Assembly (NCBI GenBank): GCA_964570285.1
Contig: CAZMXP010000018.1
Coordinates: 1 to 64,000, forward strand
Length of the DNA: 64,000 nucleotides
From: CAZMXP01 sp964570285
GTDB taxonomy: Bacteria; Planctomycetota; PLA2
Direction of reading: 5' to 3'
Made by a program: the position numbers and the translations under genes. The stretch's first letter is position 1. Each line of letters begins with the position of its first letter. Below are positions 8,696-16,741 of the stretch, one piece after another. Under the pieces are notes generated by a model. It made no database searches. It was not told where the DNA came from and worked only from the letters and a program-made list of their open reading frames with translations.

Positions 8696-9715
8696 ATGCG
8701 TGAGACGCTCCTTCTCCTGATCCTGCTCCAGGCGCCGCTGGTCGCGCAATCGCCCGCCGAGGAGGAGGCGTACGTGAAGGTGCGCGAGGCGCGGGACGCG
8801 GCGCGGCAACTCGCGTCGCCGGCCTCCCTCGCGCGCTTCGAGCAGGAGGCCGACCGCTTCCTCGGAGCGTTTCCCGGCGCGGCGAACTGCGGCGTCGTCG
8901 AACTCTGGCGCGGGGACCTGCTGCGCGAGGAGCGGCCGCGCGAGGCGCTGCTCGCCTACGGGCGCTCGGGCACGCCCGAGGGCAGGCAGCGCGCGGCCGA
9001 CCTCGCCTTCCGCCACGAGGCGCCGCCGCCGCTGCTCGTCGATTCGTGGATCGGCGAGGCGGTCGACCTCGGGAAGCCGACCGACGACGTGACGCTGCTC
9101 GTCTTCTTCTCGGTGACGCACCCGCAGACGGCGCGGCTGCTCCCGCATCTGGTCCATCTGCAGGGCCGCTGGCAGGGCAGGGGGCTGCGCATGGCGGGCG
9201 TCGCCGCCGTGGTCGACGACGCGAAGAACCAGAGCCCCGCGCTGATCCGCGAGCGGTTGCAGCAGAGGCCGCGCCCCTTCCCGGTTGCCATCGACCGCCA
9301 GCGCGGCGGCCTGCCGAGCGACTCGCTGCGCCTCTACCGCGGCGGGCTCGTGCCGTGGGCCGTCGTGATCGACCGCTACGGCCGGATCGTCTGGCTCGAC
9401 GGCCTCGAGCTGCAGCCCAACGCGCTCGCCCGCTTCGAGCGCCGCATCGACGAGGCGCTGGCCGAGCCGACGCTGGAGCAACTGCGCGAGCAGGCATTGT
9501 CAGGGGGCCCGGGGGCGCTGGAGCGGCTCGCTCGCATCCGAACCGTCGGCGCCGCGCGCGCTCTCGCGGCGGTGGCCGCGGCGGAGGGATGTGCGCGGCG
9601 CGAGGATGCGGCGCAGGCAGTGCGGGCGTTGCTGCCCGACGGCAGCGACCTCGCGAGCGTGCGATGGGAGGGGCTGCGCTACGACTTCGCCGCGGACCGG
9701 GTGGTGAGGCGGTAG
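8696..9715 (+). CDS. Exported redoxin-like protein lacking the CxxC motif
   Basis: A 339-residue protein with signal peptide MRETLLLLILLQAPLVAQS; alternative in-frame starts at 8687 (GTG) and 8654 (ATG) only lengthen the N-terminus. Residues 20-110 are helical and TPR-like. Residues 115-250 have the thioredoxin/TlpA outline: a lead-in (GEAVDLGKPTDDVTLLVFFSV), then an active-site position reading THPQT instead of Cys-x-x-Cys, and later VVIDRYGRIVWLDGLE, the typical C-terminal strands. With no redox Cys it is probably a structural or peptide-binding relative, not a disulfide oxidoreductase. Fold assignment is by pattern only. Confidence 0.62.
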   Translation: MRETLLLLILLQAPLVAQSPAEEEAYVKVREARDAARQLASPASLARFEQEADRFLGAFPGAANCGVVELWRGDLLREERPREALLAYGRSGTPEGRQRAADLAFRHEAPPPLLVDSWIGEAVDLGKPTDDVTLLVFFSVTHPQTARLLPHLVHLQGRWQGRGLRMAGVAAVVDDAKNQSPALIRERLQQRPRPFPVAIDRQRGGLPSDSLRLYRGGLVPWAVVIDRYGRIVWLDGLELQPNALARFERRIDEALAEPTLEQLREQALSGGPGALERLARIRTVGAARALAAVAAAEGCARREDAAQAVRALLPDGSDLASVRWEGLRYDFAADRVVRR

Positions 9716-9724
9716 GGGAGTCGG

Positions 9725-10072
9725 TCAGCGCAGGAGCGCGCGGGTGACCTCGGCGCGACGCTCCAGGTGGAGGCGCCACGCGGTGTCGTACGCCCGGGCC
9801 CGCGCGTCGGTTCGGATTCCCCACCCGAGGCCCGCCAAGGCGCAGAGGGCACCGGCGACGGGCCCTCCCACGGCCACGAGGGCCGGCGCGTTCCCCGCCT
9901 TCTCGAGCCAGGGGATCCAAGCCAAGGCAATCCCAGGAGCGAGGCCGGAGAGCGCCCGGCGGATGGCCATCCTCCTCGTCGGGACGACCGGACTGCCGAA
10001 GCGATCCGTGACGAGGTGCCGGTCACGTTCGCTCAGCCACTCCCGGTCGATTCTCGCGAGATCGTTCCGCAT
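9725..10072 (-). CDS. Small conserved membrane protein
   Basis: A 115-residue protein beginning MRNDLARIDREWLSERDRHL. This charged cytoplasmic N-terminus is followed by SPVVPTRR and two hydrophobic segments (about 43-58 and 64-84) and a basic C-terminal tail. The layout matches small unnamed proteins in other bacteria with the same IDREWxxER opening. The ATG at 10072 has no good ribosome-binding site. It lies between a redoxin-like gene (convergent, 9-base gap) and the HEAT-VWA pair. Function unknown. Confidence 0.6.
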   Translation of the reverse strand: MRNDLARIDREWLSERDRHLVTDRFGSPVVPTRRMAIRRALSGLAPGIALAWIPWLEKAGNAPALVAVGGPVAGALCALAGLGWGIRTDARARAYDTAWRLHLERRAEVTRALLR

Positions 10073-10193
10073 CCGGAGGTCCGGCGTGACGCGAGACGGC
10101 GTCCTTGCCGAGGGCGGTCGCGCCTCTTCGCCCCCCCGGGATCCCCCGCATCCGTCGCTGGCACGCATGGCCCACCCTTGCCAACGGGCACGC

Positions 10194-11741
10194 CTACTTC
10201 CCCTTCTTCCCCTCCGGCAGCACGGCGTAGTAGCTGCCGTCGTTCTCCTCCGCGAGCGTGCGCATGAACGTCGTGTTGTGCTCCGCGCCGATGCCGATCG
10301 TGTGGATGACGATGCGCTTCTGCGCGTTCCACTGGCGGACGGCGACCAGCGTGCGCTCGGGGTCCTCGGTCTCCCCCTTCGCGTTGGTCGGCGCGCCGTC
10401 GGAGACGAGGATGATCGCGTCGGCGCGCTGCTCGCCGCGGGTGCCTTCGCTGTGCACGTTGGCCATCCGCAGCGCGAAGTCGAGCGCCTCGTAGATGTTC
10501 GTCGAACCCTCCGGGCCCCGGCGGCCCATCTCGAGCGAGAAGGCGGCGTGGATTTCCGGGTTGGCCGGCACGAGCTTGTCGTGGATCGGCTCGACGCGGT
10601 CGCTGTAGAGCACGACCGCGAACTCCGACCCCTTGCGCAGGTTCTTCGTCGCGCGCAGCAGCTCGCGCCGCGCGGCGTCGAAGCGCGAGTCCTCGTCCTC
10701 GCGCGCCGGGACCGCCGCCCCCTTGACCCAGCGCGGCTCCTCCATCGAGACCTCCATCGATCCCGACTTGTCGAAGACGAAGATGATGCGCTTCTCCTCC
10801 AGTTCGATGCCGTAGAACCGGTTCGCCTCGTCGCGGCCGCGCCCGCGGGGTGTGCCCCTGCCGAGTTCCAGCTTCCCGGCCGCCACCTCCGCCTCGTGGT
10901 CGGCCCACCAGCGGCGCCAGAGCGCGACATCGGGGCCGAGGTTGACGCCGCAGAGGATCGCGAGCGCCCGCCCGATCTCCTGCTGCGCGCGCGACTCCCC
11001 CTCCTCCGCCGCGAGCGCCGCGAGCAGCGGCTCGATCGCGTCCGCGGTCGCCGACCGCGCGAGCACGTGCGCGACGGCGATCCGCACGGGCCACTCCTTG
11101 TGCTTCAGGTGCTTGAGCAGCGTCGGGAAGGCGGGCCGCACGAAGGCCGCGTGCGCGCGCATCGCCTCGAGCAGGGGCACGAGCACCTCCGGCTTCTTCG
11201 CGCGGTCGAGCGCGACGAGCAGCGGCTGCGGGCCGGTGGGCCCCACCTCGGCGACGCGCCGCGCCGCCGCCGCGATCAGCAGCGGCGACTCCGCGCGGGT
11301 GAGCCCCTCCTCGGCGAGCCAGTGCAGCGCCTCGGTGGAGCCCTGCCCCCGCACCCCCTCGAGAATGGCCCCCTCCTCCTGCTCGAGCCCGGCGAGCCTC
11401 GCCGACGCCACCGCCGCCTCGTCGTCGATCTTCCTGATCTGCTCGAGCGTCGCCTCCCGCTTGCGCGGGTCCTCGAGCCTGCCTCGCAGGTCGCGCACCT
11501 TCGCGCGCGCCTCCGCGATCGCGCCCCGGAGGCCGGTGGCCTCGCCTTCGAGCCGCCGCCAGAGGCTGAACAGCTCCGCCACGGCCGCGGCGCTCCCGTC
11601 GCGCGCGAGCACCCGGATCGCGTCGGCGCGCGCCGCGGTCGTGGCCGCCTTCTTGTACGCGTCGGCGAAGCGCCCGAGCGCGCCGCCCTGCGCCGCGGAG
11701 ACCGAGAGCAACAGCAGCACCAGCGCGAGCGGGCGCCGCAA
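10194..11741 (-). CDS. Exported HEAT-repeat/von Willebrand factor A protein (second of pair)
   Basis: A protein of 515 residues. I chose the TTG at 11741 because it is eight bases after GGAGG and gives a signal peptide (RRPLALVLLLLSVSAAQG). Residues 20-270 are helical repeats of HEAT type plus a coiled-coil-like segment (about 60-100). Residues 295-510 are a VWA domain with MIDAS motif DKSGSM, a later STN threonine and SDGAPTN. The segment FYGIELEEKRIIFVFDKSGSM joins the two parts. VWA domains bind protein partners through a metal ion, usually outside the cytoplasm. The gene follows its paralogue (11744-13321) after two bases, so they are co-translated and probably act together. No enzymatic residues were found. 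Confidence 0.82.
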   Translation of the reverse strand: MRRPLALVLLLLSVSAAQGGALGRFADAYKKAATTAARADAIRVLARDGSAAAVAELFSLWRRLEGEATGLRGAIAEARAKVRDLRGRLEDPRKREATLEQIRKIDDEAAVASARLAGLEQEEGAILEGVRGQGSTEALHWLAEEGLTRAESPLLIAAAARRVAEVGPTGPQPLLVALDRAKKPEVLVPLLEAMRAHAAFVRPAFPTLLKHLKHKEWPVRIAVAHVLARSATADAIEPLLAALAAEEGESRAQQEIGRALAILCGVNLGPDVALWRRWWADHEAEVAAGKLELGRGTPRGRGRDEANRFYGIELEEKRIIFVFDKSGSMEVSMEEPRWVKGAAVPAREDEDSRFDAARRELLRATKNLRKGSEFAVVLYSDRVEPIHDKLVPANPEIHAAFSLEMGRRGPEGSTNIYEALDFALRMANVHSEGTRGEQRADAIILVSDGAPTNAKGETEDPERTLVAVRQWNAQKRIVIHTIGIGAEHNTTFMRTLAEENDGSYYAVLPEGKKGK

Positions 11742-11743
11742 CG

Positions 11744-13321
11744 CTACTTCCTCCGCTCGACGAACATGCCGCCGTTCTGCGCGGCAAGCTGCTTCAGGAA
11801 GTAGGTGCCGACCTCCTCGGTGTCCACCGCGATCGTGTGGATGACGATCTTCGCGTCGCGGTTCCACTGGCGCACCGACTCGAGGATGGGCTCGGGGTCC
11901 ATCGGCTGCGCCTCCTCGATCCGGTTGTCGGTGGGACCGCCGTCACTCAGGAAGAAGATCGTGTCGACGGAGGCGTTGTCGCGCTTGGTCTTGCCCGCCG
12001 ACTGGATCGCGCCGGCCATCGAGAAGGCCTCGCGCAGCGCGCCCAGCGAGTAGGTCGCGCCGACCGCGGTGATGCGGTCGATGTCGGCGAGCGCCTCCTT
12101 CTTGTTGTCGGGCGTCGCCTTCACCGGCTCGCTGCGCCAGCGCTGCACGCCGTGGTTGAAGAAGATGATCGAGAAGCGCTTGCTCGACGCGAGGTTGCCG
12201 ATCGCGCGCTTGAGCTCGTTTTTCGCCACCTCGATGCGCGTCTTGCCGCCGACCGGCGTCTCGCCCTCCTTGCGCCCGGTGATGGTCACCTGCTTGAACT
12301 GCTCGACCTCCTTCTCCATGCTGCCGCTGCGGTCGATGATGTAGCAGATGTGGTCGGAATTCGTCGGGATGCCGTAGAAGCGGTCGCCGCCCTTGGCGTT
12401 CTCCCGCTGCTCGGCCGCCCTCGCGGCGGCGCCGGCGGTGCGGTCGGCGGTGAGCACCTTGCCGACGCCGTTCCACCAGCGCTCCCACTCCTCGGCGTAC
12501 TGCCACTTCTCGCCGGTCACCGCCGAGAGCGCCTGCGCGATGTCGTCCTGCAGTCGTCCCGTCTCGAGCTTCATCCGCGCGACGAGCAGCGTGACGCACT
12601 CGGCCGAGCCGACGGTCCTGAGGCTCTCCGTCACCGCGGCGCGCACGCGCCAGTCGGCGTCGCTGTAGAGCTGCTCGAGCAGGTCGAGCGCCTCCTGCCG
12701 CTTGAACTGCGCGAGGCTCTGCGCGACGGCGATGCGCACCCGCGGCTCCTCGTCGGTGCGGAACTTCTTCAGCGTGTCGAAGACCGTGCGCGTCGCCTTC
12801 TCGCTGCCGAGCCCCTTGTGCCACTGCGCGGAGGCGGCCGCGAGGATGCGGCGCACGCGCCACGCGGGGTGCTTGCCCAGCTCCCTGCCCGCGGCGAGCA
12901 CGGTCTTCTCCTCCTTGCAGGCGCCGAGCGCGCGCACGAGCAGCGCCTCGGAGGCCGCGCCGAGCCGCTCCTTCTCCTCGGCCTCCTGCACCTTGCGCGT
13001 GTAGCTGTTGCGCAGCCCGACGTCGAGGTCGCTCAGCGACGTCGACGCCATCAGCGGCGCGAGCTTCTTCTCCGCCTCCGCCTTCTGCGCCTCGATGAGG
13101 CCGAGGAACGCGCCGAAGCGGGAGGCGACCTCGGCGACCGGCTTCACGATGTCGGGGTGGTCGTACCGCCCGAGCGCCTCGAAGAGCCGGTCGCGCTGGT
13201 CCACGGCAAGCTCGTCGAAGTAGGCCTTCGACAGTTCGTCGCTCGCCTTCAGGAAGTCCGCCCGCTCATCCGCGAACGCCAACGACGCAAGAAGCAGCAG
13301 GGTGAGCAGGCGGAAGGGCAT
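11744..13321 (-). CDS. Exported HEAT-repeat/von Willebrand factor A protein (first of pair)
   Basis: A 525-residue paralogue of the next gene. Signal peptide MPFRLLTLLLLASLAFA. Helical HEAT-like repeats occupy about 25-290 (for example KKFRTDEEPRVRIAVAQSLA). A linker (GDRFYGIPTNSDHICYII) leads to a VWA domain with MIDAS DRSGSM and LSDGGPTDN. The C-terminus is FVERRK. The repeated design and the two-base spacing to the second gene indicate a duplicated pair, plausibly an extracytoplasmic adhesion or scaffold complex. Upstream lies the G/C homopolymer tract; a promoter could not be identified in it. Confidence 0.82.
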   Translation of the reverse strand: MPFRLLTLLLLASLAFADERADFLKASDELSKAYFDELAVDQRDRLFEALGRYDHPDIVKPVAEVASRFGAFLGLIEAQKAEAEKKLAPLMASTSLSDLDVGLRNSYTRKVQEAEEKERLGAASEALLVRALGACKEEKTVLAAGRELGKHPAWRVRRILAAASAQWHKGLGSEKATRTVFDTLKKFRTDEEPRVRIAVAQSLAQFKRQEALDLLEQLYSDADWRVRAAVTESLRTVGSAECVTLLVARMKLETGRLQDDIAQALSAVTGEKWQYAEEWERWWNGVGKVLTADRTAGAAARAAEQRENAKGGDRFYGIPTNSDHICYIIDRSGSMEKEVEQFKQVTITGRKEGETPVGGKTRIEVAKNELKRAIGNLASSKRFSIIFFNHGVQRWRSEPVKATPDNKKEALADIDRITAVGATYSLGALREAFSMAGAIQSAGKTKRDNASVDTIFFLSDGGPTDNRIEEAQPMDPEPILESVRQWNRDAKIVIHTIAVDTEEVGTYFLKQLAAQNGGMFVERRK

Positions 13322-13356
13322 CCCACCATTTTAGCCCACCTCCGCGAGGGACGGGC

Positions 13357-13520
13357 ACTGGGGGGGGCGCGGGGGGGCGGAGCGGCGCGCGGCGCCGCCG
13401 CGCGCGCGCGCGCCGCGCCCCCACCCCCCCTCCCCCCCCCCCGGCGGGGGGGCGGGGGGGGGGGGGGGGGGGGGGGGGGGCGGCGGCCCCCGCCCCGCGC
13501 CCCCCCCCCCCCCCCCCAAG
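13357..13520. repeat. Extreme G/C homopolymer and low-complexity tract
   Basis: About 160 bases composed almost only of G and C, including a run of 27 consecutive G at 13454-13480 and runs of C before and after it. The G-rich and C-rich blocks could fold into strong hairpins or G-quadruplexes. Run lengths may be unreliable in the assembly. It separates the divergent HEAT-VWA pair from the M50-TPR gene. Confidence 0.8.
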
Positions 13521-13613
13521 GCCCCCCCCACCTACAATCCTCCATGGCGTGCGAACCGTCTCGGGAAACACCTCGCTCCCGCTGCCCGGCCGCGCCGCGA
13601 CCGAGGAGAGCGC

Positions 13614-15356
13614 TTGAGCGACGACGCCCCCCGCCGTTGTGACGCATGCGGCGGCGAGCCGCCCCCGGGGGAGACACTCGTCGACGAGCCGCTGCCCTTC
13701 ACGCGAAGGCGCTACCGTTGCCCCGCTTGCCACGCGAAGGTCGAGCGGCGCGTGGAGGCGTGGGGAAGCGTTCCTCTGCTCGCCTTCGCGCTCTGGGGCG
13801 CGGGATCCGCGCTGCTCGGGGGTGGCAGGCTGCTCGACTCGTGGGGCGTCTCCCTCGCGCTGTTCGTCGGCCTCGCGTGGCTGATGATCGTGCCTCACGA
13901 GTTGGGCCATGCGTGGGCCGCGAGGCTCCTCGGCTTCCGCGACATCCGCGTCGTCGTCGGCGCGGGCAGGCCGCTCTTCGCATGCGAGTTCTTCGGAGTC
14001 CCTTGGCTCTTCCGGCTCGTGCCGCGCGGCGGCGTGACGCTGGTCAATTGGCCGCCGACCATGAGTGGGCTCCGTCGGAAGCAGCTTGCCCTCACCGCGG
14101 CCGGCCCCGCGGTCAATGCGGTGATCGCCGGCGCGATCTGGACCTCCCTCGACCGGGGTGCGCTCTTCGACGGGGTGAAGACGATCCCCGAGCTTGTGCT
14201 CTGGGCCAACCTGCTGGTGCTGGCCGCGGCCCTCTACCCCCGGCCGATCAGGACTCCGTACGGCCTGCACGACTCGGACGGGCTGACGATCTGGAACACG
14301 CTCTTCCTCTGGAACCGCCCGCCGCGCGACGCACCGCCGCAGGTCTCCCGGAGGACGGTCCTCCTCCATCGGGTGCTCGTCTGCGCCTTGGCCGCCGTCA
14401 TGGCCTTCGCGACGCTGGTGTTCGGATACCTTGCGTATCACGTGCTGTCCCTCGCGCGCGGGGCCCCGGACCTGGAGGGCTGGCTCATCGTGGCCACGCT
14501 CCTCCCCCTGATGCTCGCCGCAGTCTGGATGACCGTCCGCATCGCGCGCCATCCGCCGCCGACGGCGAAGCCGGCGCCACGCGTGCCCGTTCCGCTTCGC
14601 GCGCTGGAGGAGTGGCGGGCGCGGAGCACGTGGGCAGCCGACGCCCTCGAGGCGGATGCGTTCGTCACGCACTTGCGAAGGGACGGCGTCGAGGCCGCTC
14701 TCGCGACGCTGGACGCCGCCCTCGTTCGCCACCCCGGGGACCCGATGGCCCTGCGCTTCCGGGGCGAGCTGCTCTCCAGACTGGAGCGATTCGCCGAGGC
14801 GGAACAGGTCTGGGACGAGCTGCTCGCGCTCGCGGCCGACCCGACATCCGCGAGCCACGGCCAAGCCAGCGCATGGAAGCTGCGATGCATCCTCGAGCGG
14901 GACGACGGGGAGCGCGCGGAGCCGCAGTTCCGGTCCTTGCTCGACGCGGAGCGCAGCGTGGCCGACACCGCCGAACTTGTCGATGAGGTCGTCTGCACGA
15001 TGCTCTTCCGGGATCCGCCCCGGCACCTGGAGCGGATCGAGGGCTGGACGCGCCGCATGCTCGAACGCGCGCCGGGAGCCTTGACGCTCGCGGGGACGCT
15101 CGGAGGCATCCTCGCCGAGCAGGGGAAGATCGACGAGGCGGAGCCGCTGCTGCGAGAGTGTCGCGAGCGGAGCACGGCGCTCCACGACCAGGGGTTCGCG
15201 TCGTTGTATCTCGGCATCGTTGCGATGCGCCGCGGCGAGCTCAAGCTGGCCAAGTACCTGCTGAAGCACGCGACGATCCTCCACGCGCATCCGTGGATCG
15301 TCGAGCGAGCGGGGCGCATGCTGCGCGAGTGCGACGGCGACCGGTCGCAGGGCTGA
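13614..15356 (+). CDS. Zinc-ribbon/M50 metalloprotease/TPR membrane protein (copy 1)
   Basis: A 580-residue protein starting at TTG, six bases after GAGGAG. Domains in order: an N-terminal zinc ribbon (CDACGG at about 9-14, CPACHAK at about 36-42); several transmembrane helices with the zinc-protease motif IVPHELGHAWAARLLG (HExxH at about 94-98), characteristic of site-2-protease family M50; further membrane segments to about 315; then a cytoplasmic tail with TPR-like helices (380-575, for example GTLGGILAEQGKIDEAEPLL). M50 proteases cleave membrane-embedded substrates such as anti-sigma factors. The full second metal-binding motif (NxxPxxxxDG) is only weakly recognisable (NLLVLAAALYPRP...LHDSDG). 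A close paralogue follows at 16742. Confidence 0.8.
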   Translation: MSDDAPRRCDACGGEPPPGETLVDEPLPFTRRRYRCPACHAKVERRVEAWGSVPLLAFALWGAGSALLGGGRLLDSWGVSLALFVGLAWLMIVPHELGHAWAARLLGFRDIRVVVGAGRPLFACEFFGVPWLFRLVPRGGVTLVNWPPTMSGLRRKQLALTAAGPAVNAVIAGAIWTSLDRGALFDGVKTIPELVLWANLLVLAAALYPRPIRTPYGLHDSDGLTIWNTLFLWNRPPRDAPPQVSRRTVLLHRVLVCALAAVMAFATLVFGYLAYHVLSLARGAPDLEGWLIVATLLPLMLAAVWMTVRIARHPPPTAKPAPRVPVPLRALEEWRARSTWAADALEADAFVTHLRRDGVEAALATLDAALVRHPGDPMALRFRGELLSRLERFAEAEQVWDELLALAADPTSASHGQASAWKLRCILERDDGERAEPQFRSLLDAERSVADTAELVDEVVCTMLFRDPPRHLERIEGWTRRMLERAPGALTLAGTLGGILAEQGKIDEAEPLLRECRERSTALHDQGFASLYLGIVAMRRGELKLAKYLLKHATILHAHPWIVERAGRMLRECDGDRSQG

Positions 15357-15424
15357 GGCGCCGTCGCCCCCTCCCCCGCGGCCCCTCCCCATCGCTGCGT
15401 GCTCTTGCGGTAGAGTCCGGAGGA

Positions 15425-15610
15425 GTGGCTCGCAGCCGCCTGATCGCGCTCGCCCTGCTTCCGGCCTGCATCCGGCCGGGAGGCTGGGATGCGCGCACCG
15501 ACGGCGGACGCCGCACTCCCTGTGAGGACGACCCGGGCCACACGGGGCGACCCGGCGTCGAGGACATGCGCAAGTCCGCGCAGAACGGCTGGAGCTTGAG
15601 GTTCGGCTGA
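15425..15610 (+). CDS. Possible small lipoprotein
   Basis: A 61-residue open frame from GTG at 15425. VARSRLIALALLPACIRPGG resembles a lipoprotein signal (LLPAC lipobox with Cys at about 15). The rest (ending QNGWSLRFG) has two further charged segments and one more Cys. GGAGGAG sits too close to the start for ideal spacing. It follows the M50-TPR gene. It may be a real short lipoprotein, or a truncated relic; no homology is recognised. Confidence 0.35.
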   Translation: MARSRLIALALLPACIRPGGWDARTDGGRRTPCEDDPGHTGRPGVEDMRKSAQNGWSLRFG

Positions 15611-16266
15611 GCACCGATCGCATGAGAGTGGCTCGAGCCACCTTCGTTGCGCTCCCGGCCGCCGCTCAAAGCCACGAGGGGGTCCAAGTCTCGAAGGGTG
15701 TTCCGGTTTCAGGGGCGAACGCGCTCGGAGGCGCGCGAGGATGTTGCCGCGCGCGCCTTTCAGCGCGCGATGGCGCGCCCAATGCCACCGGGAACTGCGC
15801 GGCGCGGCGGATCACAGCCTTCGTCTTGAGCTTGAAAGAAGGAACCCAGGAACCTAGGAACCGAGGAACCGGCGGATTCGATCCATCCGAGTCCCGGGAT
15901 GCTCCCCCTTGCTCTCATGGGTTCCTCCCTTCCTGGCTTCCTCATCAGGAGAGCCGCTACGCACGATCCGGATCGGCCGAAGGCGGTCGCGAGGGCGCGC
16001 AGCGCCCGAGGCTTGTACTACGAACCCGCAGACTTCGCGCTCCCTGCGCAAATTCTGGTGGTGCCCTCGTGCGGCGCCCGGAACCGCGCCACTGTGGCCG
16101 CTTCGCAGCCATCCTCTGCGGCGGGGGAGGGACGCACGCAGCCCTCCGCCCAGCGCGCGTCACCCGGATCCCGCAGCTCCTCAGTAGGCGCAGCGCGGCC
16201 CTCGGCCGTCGCTGACTTGGTTGCGGCGTCAAGCCGCGCTGCGCCGGATAGAATGCGGCCGATCCC
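15611..16266. other. Intergenic region, apparently degenerate
   Basis: About 650 bases with no supported gene. It is noticeably less G/C-skewed than its surroundings. It holds a short tandem repeat at 15840-15871; open frames on both strands are short, overlap each other and show no family features. It may be decayed mobile or duplicated DNA. Confidence 0.5.
15840..15871. repeat. Four tandem 8-bp repeats
   Basis: Four successive copies of AGGAACCN (C, T, G, G in last position). Short AGGAACC arrays of this sort occur intergenically in many bacterial genomes; no function can be assigned from the sequence. Confidence 0.85.
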
Positions 16267-16668
16267 GTGCGCATCCTCGAAACCGCGCTCTATTGCGAGG
16301 ACGTCGCGAGGGCGGCTGCGTTCTACCGCGAGACGCTCGGACTGACGGTGATGGTGCCGGGGGAGCGGCTCACCGCGATGGATGCGGGGGATGGGAGCGT
16401 GCTGCTGCTCTTCCTGCGGGGCGCTTCCGCCGAAGGCGTCGGGGGTCCGGGGGCGTGGATCCCGCCGCACGACGGGGCCGGGCCCGCCCACATCGCGTTC
16501 GCCGTCCCCGCGGCGGAGTTGCCCGCTCTCGAGGCGCGCCTCGCGCGTCGTGGCATCGCCATCGAGAGCAGGATCGTCTGGCCGCGCGGAGGCAAGAGCC
16601 TCTACTTCCGCGACCCCGACGGCCACTCGGTGGAACTCGCGACGCCGGGGGTGTGGGAGAACTACTAG
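16267..16668 (+). CDS. VOC-fold (glyoxalase/bleomycin-resistance) protein
   Basis: A protein of 133 residues with GTG start. It opens with ILETALYCEDVARAAAFYRETLGL, the typical first beta-alpha module of the vicinal-oxygen-chelate fold, and ends with SLYFRDPDGHSVELATPGVWENY, where the DPDGHSVE motif supplies the metal-binding Glu and marks the second module. Members include glyoxalase I, dioxygenases and antibiotic-binding proteins; the substrate cannot be deduced. It lies between two M50-TPR paralogues on the same strand, 73 bases before the second, but nothing else links them. Confidence 0.85.
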   Translation: MRILETALYCEDVARAAAFYRETLGLTVMVPGERLTAMDAGDGSVLLLFLRGASAEGVGGPGAWIPPHDGAGPAHIAFAVPAAELPALEARLARRGIAIESRIVWPRGGKSLYFRDPDGHSVELATPGVWENY

Positions 16669-16741
16669 CCCGCATTGCTCACCAACGGGACGGCGCAGGC
16701 AGGAGGGACGGGAATCTGGTAGAGAGGGGCGCGGCAGCGGG

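Noticed and set aside
15840..15871. AGGAACC array considered as CRISPR
   Set aside because: Units are 8 bp without spacers; it is a simple tandem repeat.
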